The notes beneath the pieces were generated by a model. The model made no database searches. It was not told the DNA's origin and worked only from the letters and a program-made list of their open reading frames with translations. A stretch of 8,125 nt of DNA from Candidatus Hydrogenedentota bacterium (GTDB lineage Bacteria; Hydrogenedentota; Hydrogenedentia; Hydrogenedentales; CAITNO01). A program made the position numbers and the translations under genes. Shown one piece after another: positions 1-6,045 of this stretch. Positions within the stretch are counted from its first letter, which is position 1; the number at the start of each line of letters is the position of its first letter. The stretch spans positions 1-8,125 of the forward strand of contig JAKPUV010000346.1 of the NCBI GenBank assembly GCA_029554925.1, written 5' to 3'.

Positions 1-906
1 CATGCGCCGGAGCATCTCCGGGGTCACCGTGTCCGCGCGGGCCAGCACGGACCACTTGATGCGGAGTTTCCGGCTGTCCAGCAGGTCGCAGAAGGACCGG
101 ACCCATCCCGACATGACGCAGAAGTTGTCGTCCCAGAACACGACGCTTCGGATGCCATGGTTGCGGACGAGATCCTCAATTTCCGCCACGACATGGTCCG
201 GGGAACGCCGACGGAACCGGGCTGCGTCGTTGTTGCCCTGGTGGCAGAAGGCGCAACGCGCCCAGGGGCAGCCGCGCGCCGTGATGACGGTGGTTACATG
301 GCGGCCCAGGTTAAGGCTGGGCAGCGGCTGGTACAGGCCGGGCTTGTACAAATGGCGCGCCGGCGGCGCAAAGGTGTCCAAGTCCTTCACCAGCGGCGCC
401 GCGGGGGTGGCGACCGGGGCGCCTCCGGGGTCGCGCAGCCACAGCCCGGGACAGTCCTCCGGGGAGGTCCCCGCAGCCAGCGCGTCCGTCAGCGCGCACA
501 GCGGGATTTCGCCGTCGCCGGGAACCGCGTAGTCCGCCTCGGGGCAGCTTTCCAGAAAGCGGGGGCCGCAACTGGTCACATACGGCCCGCCGGCCACCAG
601 TGGCACGCCGGGGCAGCGTTCGCGCAGGGCGCGCGCGGTGGCCAGGGCGGCGGGGGCATTCAGGCAGGTCATGACGGACAGGCCGATCAGGCCGGGATGG
701 AGCGCGGCGACCGCCTCGGCGGTCTGGTCAACATTGAAACGCTCCGCCATGGCGTCCACCAGGGCAGCCTCATGGCCCCGCGCCTCGAGGGCCGCGGCGA
801 GGAACCCCACCCCCAGCGGCGGGAGAATCCCGTTCCGCGCGCGCCGGTAGGGACTGCCTATGGACCAGGCGTAGTCGAAGGGCGGTATGACGAAGACGAC
901 CTTCAT
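1..906 (-). CDS. B12-binding radical SAM protein (5' part, runs off left edge)
   Basis: The first 302 codons are visible in one uninterrupted frame, starting at the ATG at 906-904; the 3' end lies beyond base 1. Residues 1 to about 140 look like the cobalamin-binding Rossmann domain of this family: MKVVFVIPPF opening, PPLGVGFLAAALEARGHE at about 30-46, then GLIGLSVMT and LVAGGPYVTS. It lacks the DxHxxG motif that ligates cobalt from below, as many class B members do. The radical SAM core begins near residue 203, with cluster cysteines C213, C218 and C221 in RGCPWARCAFC. The spacing is Cx4CxxC rather than the usual Cx3CxxC. Downstream, VVFWDDNF and KWSVLARAD fit the strands of the TIM barrel. 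The enzyme probably binds a 4Fe-4S cluster, SAM and perhaps cobalamin in the cytoplasm. The substrate cannot be inferred; methylation or C-C bond chemistry are options. No strong Shine-Dalgarno sequence precedes this ATG, but it is the family-typical N terminus. Confidence 0.9.
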   Translation of the reverse strand, partial: MKVVFVIPPFDYAWSIGSPYRRARNGILPPLGVGFLAAALEARGHEAALVDAMAERFNVDQTAEAVAALHPGLIGLSVMTCLNAPAALATARALRERCPGVPLVAGGPYVTSCGPRFLESCPEADYAVPGDGEIPLCALTDALAAGTSPEDCPGLWLRDPGGAPVATPAAPLVKDLDTFAPPARHLYKPGLYQPLPSLNLGRHVTTVITARGCPWARCAFCHQGNNDAARFRRRSPDHVVAEIEDLVRNHGIRSVVFWDDNFCVMSGWVRSFCDLLDSRKLRIKWSVLARADTVTPEMLRRM

Positions 907-932
907 GGGGGACCGTTCACGGTTGCGAATAG

Positions 933-962
933 ATCATATAAACAAAAGTTTACCACGGTAAA
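933..962 (-). promoter_or_regulatory. Candidate sigma-70 promoter of the radical SAM gene
   Basis: Read on the minus strand, TTTACC (962-957), an 18-nt spacer and TATGAT (938-933) form a plausible -35/-10 pair, about 27 nt upstream of the ATG. An alternative pair is TTGATT (975-970), a 17-nt spacer and TAAACT (952-947). The region is conspicuously AT-rich in a GC-rich genome, which supports a promoter here. Which pair is used cannot be decided by eye. Both overlap the palindrome at 948-963. Confidence 0.5.
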
Positions 963-963
963 C
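948..963. promoter_or_regulatory. Operator-like palindrome GTTTACC-ac-GGTAAAC
   Basis: There are two perfect 7-bp inverted arms around a 2-bp centre, lying over the -35 region of the predicted radical SAM promoter and about 41 nt upstream of that gene's ATG. Size and symmetry suit a dimeric helix-turn-helix regulator; LacI-type operators are of similar length, but assigning a family is inference. No regulator gene is adjacent in the visible sequence. The position suggests repression by blocking the polymerase. Confidence 0.5.
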
Positions 964-975
964 GACGCGAATCAA

Positions 976-990
976 GGCGCGAAAGCGCCC
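976..990 (-). terminator. Weak intrinsic terminator candidate after the nucleoside hydrolase gene
   Basis: On the minus strand, 10 nt past the TGA of the nucleoside hydrolase gene, GGCGC-TTTC-GCGCC forms a perfect 5-bp stem (6 with a G-U pair) followed by TTGATT. The stem is short and the T tract is poor, so it may be a partial terminator or simply GC-rich intergenic DNA. It lies immediately upstream of the radical SAM promoter, where a terminator would be expected. Confidence 0.3.
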
Positions 991-999
991 GGCGGCGCG

Positions 1000-1944
1000 T
1001 CACGGCCGGGTGAGGAAGCCGATGAGTGCCTGCTTGAAGGCGCCCTCGTCCCTCCACCCCATGGCGCAGCGGACGGGCCGGCCCTTTGCCTCGTCCACAA
1101 CCGTCATTCCCTTGTCGTCCACCGCCAGGTTCAGGGTTTCCACCGCCATGAGGCTGTCCGACACCAGCAGTTCAATGGCCGTGGTGTCAAACAGCACGCT
1201 GGATCCGTCCGCGGGATACTGACCGCGGTTTTTCCAGGCATCGTAATTCTCGATCACGGCCCGGGCGCGGGGGGCGCCGCTGTTCTTGACTCTGAGGTAC
1301 TCCTCCCCTTCCAGCCGCAGGGTGCCGCAGACGTCCAGGGGGGCGATGGTGATCTTCCAGGGCGCGGCAAAGACGGCCCTGGCTGCGGGAATGTTGCACA
1401 CGACATTCCACTCGGGGTCGGGGGTGGCCTTTCCGTTGTAGCCGATCCGCACGCTGCCCGCCATCAGGGTGACATCCGTCTTTTCGGCGATGTCGGGGGC
1501 GCGCTTCAGGGCCTCCTCCAGATTGGGCAGGGGGCCGATGGCGCAGAGCTTGAAGTGCCCGGCGGGCTGGCTGCGGATTAGGTCAATCATGGCGCCCACG
1601 CCGTCCTCGTGGACCTTTCCGGGGTATTTGTCGAGGGTGTAGTCCCCGAGCCAGGCGGCCTGGTTGATCGCGGCGTCCTCCGTCTTCTTCCCGATGCCCA
1701 GGGGGATGTCGGTGCGGCCGATCTTTTCCAGAAGCTTCCCCACGAGCCGCGCCTTGAGGGGCGTGTTGTGCGACGCGGTGACAATCAGCTTGACGTCCAT
1801 GCGCGGGTCGCCGAGGGCCTGGCAGAGCGCCCAGGTGTCGTCAATGTCGTCGCCGAGATCCGTGTCGAGGATCACGGGCACCGGGGCCGCGTGGACCGCC
1901 ATGCAGCACAGGCCGGCGAGGCCGAGGGAAAGCATCCATTTCAT
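1000..1944 (-). CDS. Secreted nucleoside hydrolase-like protein
   Basis: A 314-residue protein of the inosine-uridine-preferring nucleoside hydrolase fold, which cleaves the N-glycosidic bond of ribonucleosides. Residues 1-19 form a signal peptide (MKWM, hydrophobic core, VHA cleavage), so it acts outside the cytoplasm, probably on scavenged nucleosides. The mature protein opens with the calcium- and ribose-binding motif DTDLGDDIDD at 27-36. The family's C-terminal Ca-ligating Asp appears in SSVLFDTTA, but the catalytic-type His that precedes it in classical enzymes (HD) is Phe here, so the substrate may differ from purine or pyrimidine nucleosides. The length is normal for the family (about 310). 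The ATG is supported by AGGAG 8 nt upstream. The gene stands alone between the radical SAM gene (same strand, 93-nt gap) and rpoN (divergent). I found no convincing promoter for it within the 133-nt divergent region. Confidence 0.9.
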   Translation of the reverse strand: MKWMLSLGLAGLCCMAVHAAPVPVILDTDLGDDIDDTWALCQALGDPRMDVKLIVTASHNTPLKARLVGKLLEKIGRTDIPLGIGKKTEDAAINQAAWLGDYTLDKYPGKVHEDGVGAMIDLIRSQPAGHFKLCAIGPLPNLEEALKRAPDIAEKTDVTLMAGSVRIGYNGKATPDPEWNVVCNIPAARAVFAAPWKITIAPLDVCGTLRLEGEEYLRVKNSGAPRARAVIENYDAWKNRGQYPADGSSVLFDTTAIELLVSDSLMAVETLNLAVDDKGMTVVDEAKGRPVRCAMGWRDEGAFKQALIGFLTRP

Positions 1945-1952
1945 GTCGTGTT

Positions 1953-1964
1953 CTCCTGGGTTGG
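1953..1964 (-). promoter_or_regulatory. Ribosome binding site within a repeated leader motif
   Basis: On the minus strand CCAACCCAGGAG ends 8 nt before the nucleoside hydrolase ATG. The AGGAG core fixes the start at 1944. The first 11 bases, CCAACCCAGGA, recur in front of the lipoprotein gene at 6656-6646. Confidence 0.75.
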
Positions 1965-2019
1965 TGTGCCGGGCCAGTGTCCCATTTTTGGCGGGGGCGG
2001 CGCAACCGGACCGCGGTTC

Positions 2020-2049
2020 TTGTCCGTCCCGCGGCGCGGGGGGTATACT
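2020..2049 (+). promoter_or_regulatory. Sigma-70-type promoter of rpoN
   Basis: TTGTCC (2020-2025), an 18-nt spacer and TATACT (2044-2049) place a transcription start near 2056, giving a 5' leader of about 22 nt before the ATG at 2078. The -10 hexamer matches the consensus at five of six positions. Two CCGCGG palindromes (2011-2016 and 2029-2034) flank the -35 element. Confidence 0.6.
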
Positions 2050-2077
2050 CTGCGTGAACTCTTGGACGACACCTTTC

Positions 2078-3523
2078 ATGATGCGGATGGAACAACAGAA
2101 CCTGCAACGGCAGGAACAGCGGCAGACCCTCACGCACCAGCAGATCATGGGGCTGGGGCTGCTGCAGCTGAACGTGCAGGACCTCCAGCAGCAGTTGGAG
2201 GAGATCGTGGAGCTGAACCCCTTCCTGGAGCTGGTGCCGGTGGAGCCGCCGTCGGCGCCGGCCCCCGCCCCAGCGTCGCCCACGGTGGCCTCGGAGGATC
2301 CGGACGGGGAGGAATACGCGGAGCGGTGGGCTGAAGAGGCGCTCTGGCGCCACCACGAGGGCCGCGATTTCAGCGTGAACCGCGACCTGGACCAGCTCTG
2401 GCAGTATCGGATAGACAACATCCGCAGCGAGAAATCGCTCTATGAGCACCTCATCGGCCAGCTCCGCGCTTCCGTGCGCGGGCCGGTGGACGAGGCGCTG
2501 GGCACTTTCCTCATCCAGCAGGTTGACGCAAACGGCTATTTCCAGGGGGATGTCGCCGAGGTGGCCGCGGAGCTGGACATTCCGGCCCCCGACGTGGAGC
2601 GCCTGCTGTGCCTGATCAAGACGTTTGAGCCCGCGGGGGTGGGGGCGCAGAACCTGCGGGAATGCCTGCTGCTCCAGATCGAGGCGGAGCACGCGGCCGA
2701 CGCCGAACTCCGGGAACTGGTCCGGGACCATTTCGACCTGCTGAAGGACCGGCGGGTTCCCGCCATCGCGCGGGCGATGCGGATCACGGAGGCGGAGGTG
2801 GAGGAGGTCATGGCGCGTCTGCGGAAGCTGGAGCCCCGCCCGGGCCGCGCCTTCGCCTCCGGGGGCGCGCAGGTGGTGGTGCCCGAGGTCATCATCCGCG
2901 AGGTGCCCGAAGAGCGCCAGCTGCGGGACGGCCCCCGTTTCGAGGCCGTGCTGGCCGACCGGCTGTTCCAGGTGCGCTTTGACGAGGAGGCCCTGACGCA
3001 GTACCGGGAGACGGTCCGGGCAAAAGAGGGGGCGGCCTGGGTGCAGGAGCGGGTGCGCGAGGCGAACGACCTTTTGAGCAACCTGACCCGGCGCGAGCAG
3101 ACGCTGCTGTCGGTGGCCCAGTGCATCGCCGAGACGCAGGAGGATTTCCTGCTCCAGGGGGAGGAGGGGCTCAAGCCCCTGCGCATGGCGGACGTGGCGG
3201 CGCGGGTGGGGATCCACGAGTCCACGGTGTCGCGCACGGTGAACGGGAAATACGTGCAGACGCCGCAGGGCGTGCTGGAACTGAAGCGGTTCTTTTCCGT
3301 GGGCCTGGCGACGGACGACGGGGAGGACCTGTCGGCGCGGGCCGTGCGTGCGCAGATCCGCGCGCTCATCGAGAAGGAGGACAAGTCCGCCCCCCTCAGC
3401 GACGAGGCCCTGTCGGATATCCTCCAGCGGGACCACGGCATCCGCGTGGCGCGGCGGACGGTGGCGAAGTACCGCGAGGGGATGGGCATCCCCACGAAGC
3501 GGGAGCGGAAGCGCTTTTCCTGA
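2078..3523 (+). CDS. rpoN: RNA polymerase sigma-54 factor RpoN
   Basis: A 481-residue sigma-54, the alternative sigma factor that recognises -24/-12 promoters and needs AAA+ enhancer-binding proteins to open DNA. Region I is the Gln/Leu-rich segment at about 5-50 (QTLTHQQIMGLGLLQLNVQDL, then ELNPFLEL). Region II is a Pro/Ala-rich and acidic linker at about 50-95. The core-binding domain follows, then a helix-turn-helix near 370-390 containing ESTVSRTVNGKYVQTP. The C-terminal RpoN box, ARRTVAKYR, is canonical at 458-466. Length and domain order are normal and the gene is intact. The start is ambiguous among ATGs at 2078, 2081 and 2087; no strong Shine-Dalgarno sequence decides (GGA at 2064-2066 is the best). 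It is followed by the Dabb gene in probable cotranscription. The neighbours often found beside rpoN (lptB, hpf, ptsN) are absent. Confidence 0.97.
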   Translation: MMRMEQQNLQRQEQRQTLTHQQIMGLGLLQLNVQDLQQQLEEIVELNPFLELVPVEPPSAPAPAPASPTVASEDPDGEEYAERWAEEALWRHHEGRDFSVNRDLDQLWQYRIDNIRSEKSLYEHLIGQLRASVRGPVDEALGTFLIQQVDANGYFQGDVAEVAAELDIPAPDVERLLCLIKTFEPAGVGAQNLRECLLLQIEAEHAADAELRELVRDHFDLLKDRRVPAIARAMRITEAEVEEVMARLRKLEPRPGRAFASGGAQVVVPEVIIREVPEERQLRDGPRFEAVLADRLFQVRFDEEALTQYRETVRAKEGAAWVQERVREANDLLSNLTRREQTLLSVAQCIAETQEDFLLQGEEGLKPLRMADVAARVGIHESTVSRTVNGKYVQTPQGVLELKRFFSVGLATDDGEDLSARAVRAQIRALIEKEDKSAPLSDEALSDILQRDHGIRVARRTVAKYREGMGIPTKRERKRFS

Positions 3524-3552
3524 GGCATAACCCGGCGCGAAGGAGGCCCCCC

Positions 3553-3858
3553 ATGATGGTGCATTCGGTTTACTTCTGGCTCAAGCCCGAACTGGACGAA
3601 TCCGCGCGCGCGGCGTTCCTGGAGGGGCTGCTTTCCCTGAAGGCCGTTCCGGGCGTCCGCGCCCTTCATGCGGGCCCGCCGTCGGCCACGCCCCCCCGCC
3701 CCGTGGTGGTGTCAGACTACACTTTCGGCCTGACAGTGATCCTGGACGGCATGCCTGCGCACGACGCCTACCAGGTGTCGCCGGAGCATCAGGCGTTCCT
3801 GAAACGGTTCTCGCCCTGCTGGGACCGGGTTCAGGTGTTCGATTTCGACGCGGACTGA
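3553..3858 (+). CDS. Dabb (stress-responsive alpha-beta barrel) domain protein
   Basis: A 101-residue protein covering one Dabb domain, a ferredoxin-like fold that dimerises into a small barrel. Visible hallmarks are HSVYFWLK at the N terminus, LLSLKAVPGVRALHAGPP, SDYTFGLTVIL and YQVSPEHQAFLKRF near the C terminus. Bacterial Dabb proteins mostly lack assigned functions; some relatives are small monooxygenases or cyclases, so no reaction is proposed. AAGGAGG at 3540-3546 is an excellent Shine-Dalgarno sequence, 6 nt from the ATG at 3553 and 9 nt from a second in-frame ATG at 3556; either could start the protein. It lies 29 nt after rpoN with no terminator between, so it is probably cotranscribed. 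Its last 28 bp overlap the 3' end of the convergent hydrolase gene. Confidence 0.88.
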   Translation: MMVHSVYFWLKPELDESARAAFLEGLLSLKAVPGVRALHAGPPSATPPRPVVVSDYTFGLTVILDGMPAHDAYQVSPEHQAFLKRFSPCWDRVQVFDFDAD

Positions 3859-4709
3859 GCGTCGTCCGTCGCCGCGAACCAGTTGTTCAGCGCCCGGGCC
3901 GTCTCCTCCGGCTTTTCCTGGGGGAAGAAATGGGTGCCGCCGGGGATCACCACCAGTTCGCCGCACGGCAGGCGGCGGTGCTGCTCCCGGACATGCTCCA
4001 GCATGTAGCTTTCGCCGCCCGCCACGCAGAGGACGGGCACATGGACACCTTCCAGCGCGTGAAGGGTGCCCTCCGAGGAGCCGCACTCGTAGAAGAAGGC
4101 CTCCAGATGTCCGGGGCACTTGAGCTTCACCCGTCCGCCGGCCATCGGTTCCAGCCCGTGGGCCAGAAAGGCAGCCCGGGCCTCGGGATGCCAGTGGACA
4201 TAGGGTGCCTTCGCGCCGAGCCGGCCGGCAGCCTCCTCTGCGGAGGAAAAGACCCTCTTGCGGCGGCGGGCCCCGTGGGCCAGGGGCATCTCCTCGGGAA
4301 AAAACCACGAAGGCGCGAGGATCGCGTCAAGCAGGGCGGCCCGCGAGAAGAGTTCCGGATGGTGAATCAGGTTCAGGGCCACCGCCACCCCGCCGCCCGA
4401 ATGGCCGATGGCGGCCGCGCCCGGCCCGAAGGAAAGCTGGCGCGCCGCATCCTCCACATCCCCCGCATAGGAGGCCCACTGGTGGGCGCGCCGGTCCTCC
4501 GGCTTGAGAGAGTCGCCGTGACCGCGAAAGTCGAGGGCATACACATGCCACCGGGGGTCCAGCCTCCGGATGACGGGCTCCCAGACGCGGCCAAGGGTTC
4601 CCGCGCAGTGGCAGAAGAGCAGGGGCGGCCCGCCGCCGCCGTGGTCCCAGACGCGCAGCGGTCCGCCGTCGCGCGAACGCAGGTCCAGGGCGGCGGGTTC
4701 CGGCGTCAT
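3831..4709 (-). CDS. Alpha/beta-hydrolase
   Basis: A 292-residue cytoplasmic alpha/beta-hydrolase without a signal peptide. The HCAGTLGRVW oxyanion loop is at 34-43, followed by YALDFRGHGDS at 57-67. The nucleophile elbow GHSGGG places Ser104, and the catalytic His is His260 in GGTHFFP. The acid is uncertain: the segment after strand 7 reads GGES (Glu233), while Asp128 after strand 6 (LLDAIL) is an alternative known in some relatives. The fold includes esterases, lactonases, haloperoxidase-like enzymes and C-C hydrolases, so the substrate is open. The ATG overlaps the response regulator stop as ATGA, indicating translational coupling; the start is chosen on this and on alignment with the fold. 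It is the last gene of the operon. A 28-bp tail-to-tail overlap with the Dabb gene leaves no room for a terminator between them. Confidence 0.9.
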   Translation of the reverse strand: MTPEPAALDLRSRDGGPLRVWDHGGGGPPLLFCHCAGTLGRVWEPVIRRLDPRWHVYALDFRGHGDSLKPEDRRAHQWASYAGDVEDAARQLSFGPGAAAIGHSGGGVAVALNLIHHPELFSRAALLDAILAPSWFFPEEMPLAHGARRRKRVFSSAEEAAGRLGAKAPYVHWHPEARAAFLAHGLEPMAGGRVKLKCPGHLEAFFYECGSSEGTLHALEGVHVPVLCVAGGESYMLEHVREQHRRLPCGELVVIPGGTHFFPQEKPEETARALNNWFAATDDAQSASKSNT

Positions 4710-5095
4710 TCGGGGGGGATCCGGAGGGCCTTCCGCACCGTTTCCAGGAGGGTGTCGGGCGCCACCGGTTTCTGGAGCAGGCCGTCGAGCCCGTAGTCCC
4801 CGGGGCGGATGTTGTGCTTGACCGTGTCCGCCGCCGAGCTGAGCAGGAAGACCGGGCAGACGCAGCCGCGCTCCCGAAGGACGCGCACCATGTCCACCCC
4901 CGAGTTCACCTCCTCCATCATGAGGTCCGCGAGGATCAGGGAGGGACAGGTCCGCGCGGCGGCCTCCAGTCCCTCCGCGGCGGTGGCGGCCTCGTCCACG
5001 CCGCATCCCGCGGCCTCCAGCACAACGCGGAGGGCGGCCCGCATGTCCGGGTCGTCGTCCACAATGAGCGCGTGTCTTCCGTGAAGGTCCGTCAT
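4706..5095 (-). CDS. Single-domain response regulator (receiver only)
   Basis: A 129-residue receiver domain with no output domain. The acidic pocket is DDD at 13-15, the phosphoacceptor is Asp57 in LILADLMM, the switch serines are S86-S87 in FLLSSAAD, and the conserved Lys is K109 in QKP. Between the switch serines and Lys109 the sequence (KHNIRPGDYGLDGLLQKP) is longer and unlike the common GADDYLTKP type. The MEEVNSGVDMV stretch after the phosphosite is also distinctive. Such stand-alone receivers usually act through protein-protein contacts or phosphorelays. No histidine kinase is visible in the window, so its partner is unknown. AAGGAGG at 5107-5101 sits 5 nt before the ATG. The gene lies 15 nt after rsmA and overlaps the hydrolase start by 4 nt, within one operon. 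Confidence 0.93.
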   Translation of the reverse strand: MTDLHGRHALIVDDDPDMRAALRVVLEAAGCGVDEAATAAEGLEAAARTCPSLILADLMMEEVNSGVDMVRVLRERGCVCPVFLLSSAADTVKHNIRPGDYGLDGLLQKPVAPDTLLETVRKALRIPPE

Positions 5096-5110
5096 GGGGT
5101 CCTCCTTGGC

Positions 5111-6028
5111 TCAGTCAGGATCCTCCCCGGCGGGTCCGGGGGCCTTTGCGGGCAGGCGCAGGCGGAGTTCCGCCGCCATCCGCGTGTATTCCTCCAGGGA
5201 AAGGGTCTGCGGCCGCCGGCCCCCGTCAATGCCCGCGGCGGCCATGGCGGCGAGCACGTCCTCCTTGGGCATGCCGAAGCTGCCGGAGCCGGTGAGGGCG
5301 TTGCGCAGGGTCTTGCGGCGGTGCGAGAAGGCGGCGCGGACCACCTTCATGACGAAGCGGGCCTCGTCGCGGGGCAGGCGCGGGGTTTCATGGCAGCGGA
5401 ACCGCACCACGCAGCTGTCCACCTGGGGCCGGGGGATGAAGCAGGACGCGGGCACGCGGTGGACGAGGTCCACGTCGGCGTGCAGAGAGGCGGCGATGGT
5501 GAGGACGCCGTACTCCGGGGTGTTCACCGCCGCAACGAGGCGCTGGCCCACCTCAAGCTGGAGCATGACCACGATGCGCGAGAAGAACAGCGGCGACTCC
5601 AGAAAGTGAAAGAGGACGGGGGTCGTGATGTAATAGGGAAGGTTTGATACCATTTTCAGGCGGTCGCTTCCCGGGAGAAACTCGTCCACCAGGTCGGTCA
5701 GGCTGTGGTTGAGGATGTCGCCGCGGAAGAGGCGGACGTTGGGCAGGTTGCCGAACTGCTCCTCAAGGCAGGGCATGAACGACGGGTCAATCTCCACCGA
5801 CAGCAGCCGCCCGGCCTTGGCGCAGAGCCGCCGCGTCAGGGCGCCGAGCCCGGCCCCGACCTCGATGACGCTGTCCTCCGGCCCGAGGCGGGCCGCCTCC
5901 ACCAAAATGGCGTTGATGTTGTCGTCCACGAGCAGGTTCTGCCCGAGGCGTTTCTTGAAGCGGATGTTGTGGCGCGCGCAGAGGTCTTTGAGGCGCGGCG
6001 CCTCCTGTTTTTCCGTGTCCCCGTTCAT
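5111..6028 (-). CDS. rsmA: 16S rRNA (adenine1518-N6/adenine1519-N6) dimethyltransferase RsmA/KsgA
   Basis: A 305-residue enzyme that uses SAM to dimethylate two adjacent adenines in the 3'-terminal hairpin of 16S rRNA during late 30S assembly. N-terminal KKRLGQNLLVD is at 25-35 and the SAM-binding motif I, EVGAGLG, at 56-62. Ribose-binding Glu79 is in VEID, followed by RGD at 102-104. The catalytic NLPYY is at 129-133. The C-terminal part has CFIPRPQVDSCVVRF, AFSHRRKTLRNAL and GRRPQTLSLEEY, which are all diagnostic. Length is slightly above the usual 270-290 because of a charged N-terminal extension and a Pro/Ala-rich tail. GGAAGGA precedes the ATG by only 3 nt, a short but usable spacing. 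The gene is second in the operon, 17 nt after the lipoprotein gene. Loss of this enzyme confers kasugamycin resistance in other bacteria. Confidence 0.97.
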   Translation of the reverse strand: MNGDTEKQEAPRLKDLCARHNIRFKKRLGQNLLVDDNINAILVEAARLGPEDSVIEVGAGLGALTRRLCAKAGRLLSVEIDPSFMPCLEEQFGNLPNVRLFRGDILNHSLTDLVDEFLPGSDRLKMVSNLPYYITTPVLFHFLESPLFFSRIVVMLQLEVGQRLVAAVNTPEYGVLTIAASLHADVDLVHRVPASCFIPRPQVDSCVVRFRCHETPRLPRDEARFVMKVVRAAFSHRRKTLRNALTGSGSFGMPKEDVLAAMAAAGIDGGRRPQTLSLEEYTRMAAELRLRLPAKAPGPAGEDPD

Positions 6029-6045
6029 GGGTCCTTCCGGCGCCG

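Noticed and set aside
157..1581. Long plus-strand open frame of 474 codons opposite the radical SAM and nucleoside hydrolase genes
   Set aside because: It is antisense to two clear protein families, shows low-complexity Gly/Arg/Ala content and crosses an intergenic region; it is a GC-bias shadow.
1989..2004. Possible sigma-54 -24/-12 promoter (TGGC, GG-N10-GC) upstream of rpoN, suggesting autoregulation
   Set aside because: The GG and GC dinucleotides have the right spacing, but the A/C of the -24 element and the TT of the -12 element are missing; in a G-rich stretch this is likely chance, and a better sigma-70 pair exists.
1664..2077. N-terminal extension of the sigma-54 reading frame by 138 codons
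   Set aside because: The upstream part is antisense to the nucleoside hydrolase gene and precedes the rpoN promoter; sigma-54 homology begins at about 2078-2087.
1841..3436. Minus-strand open frame of 531 codons opposite rpoN
   Set aside because: It is antisense to an unambiguous sigma-54 gene, rich in His/Arg/Leu with no recognisable motif; GC-bias shadow.
4710..5006. N-terminal extension of the alpha/beta-hydrolase frame to 391 residues
   Set aside because: The extra part lies inside the response regulator gene in another frame and is Arg/Gly-rich without structure; the ATGA overlap start at 4709 fits the fold.
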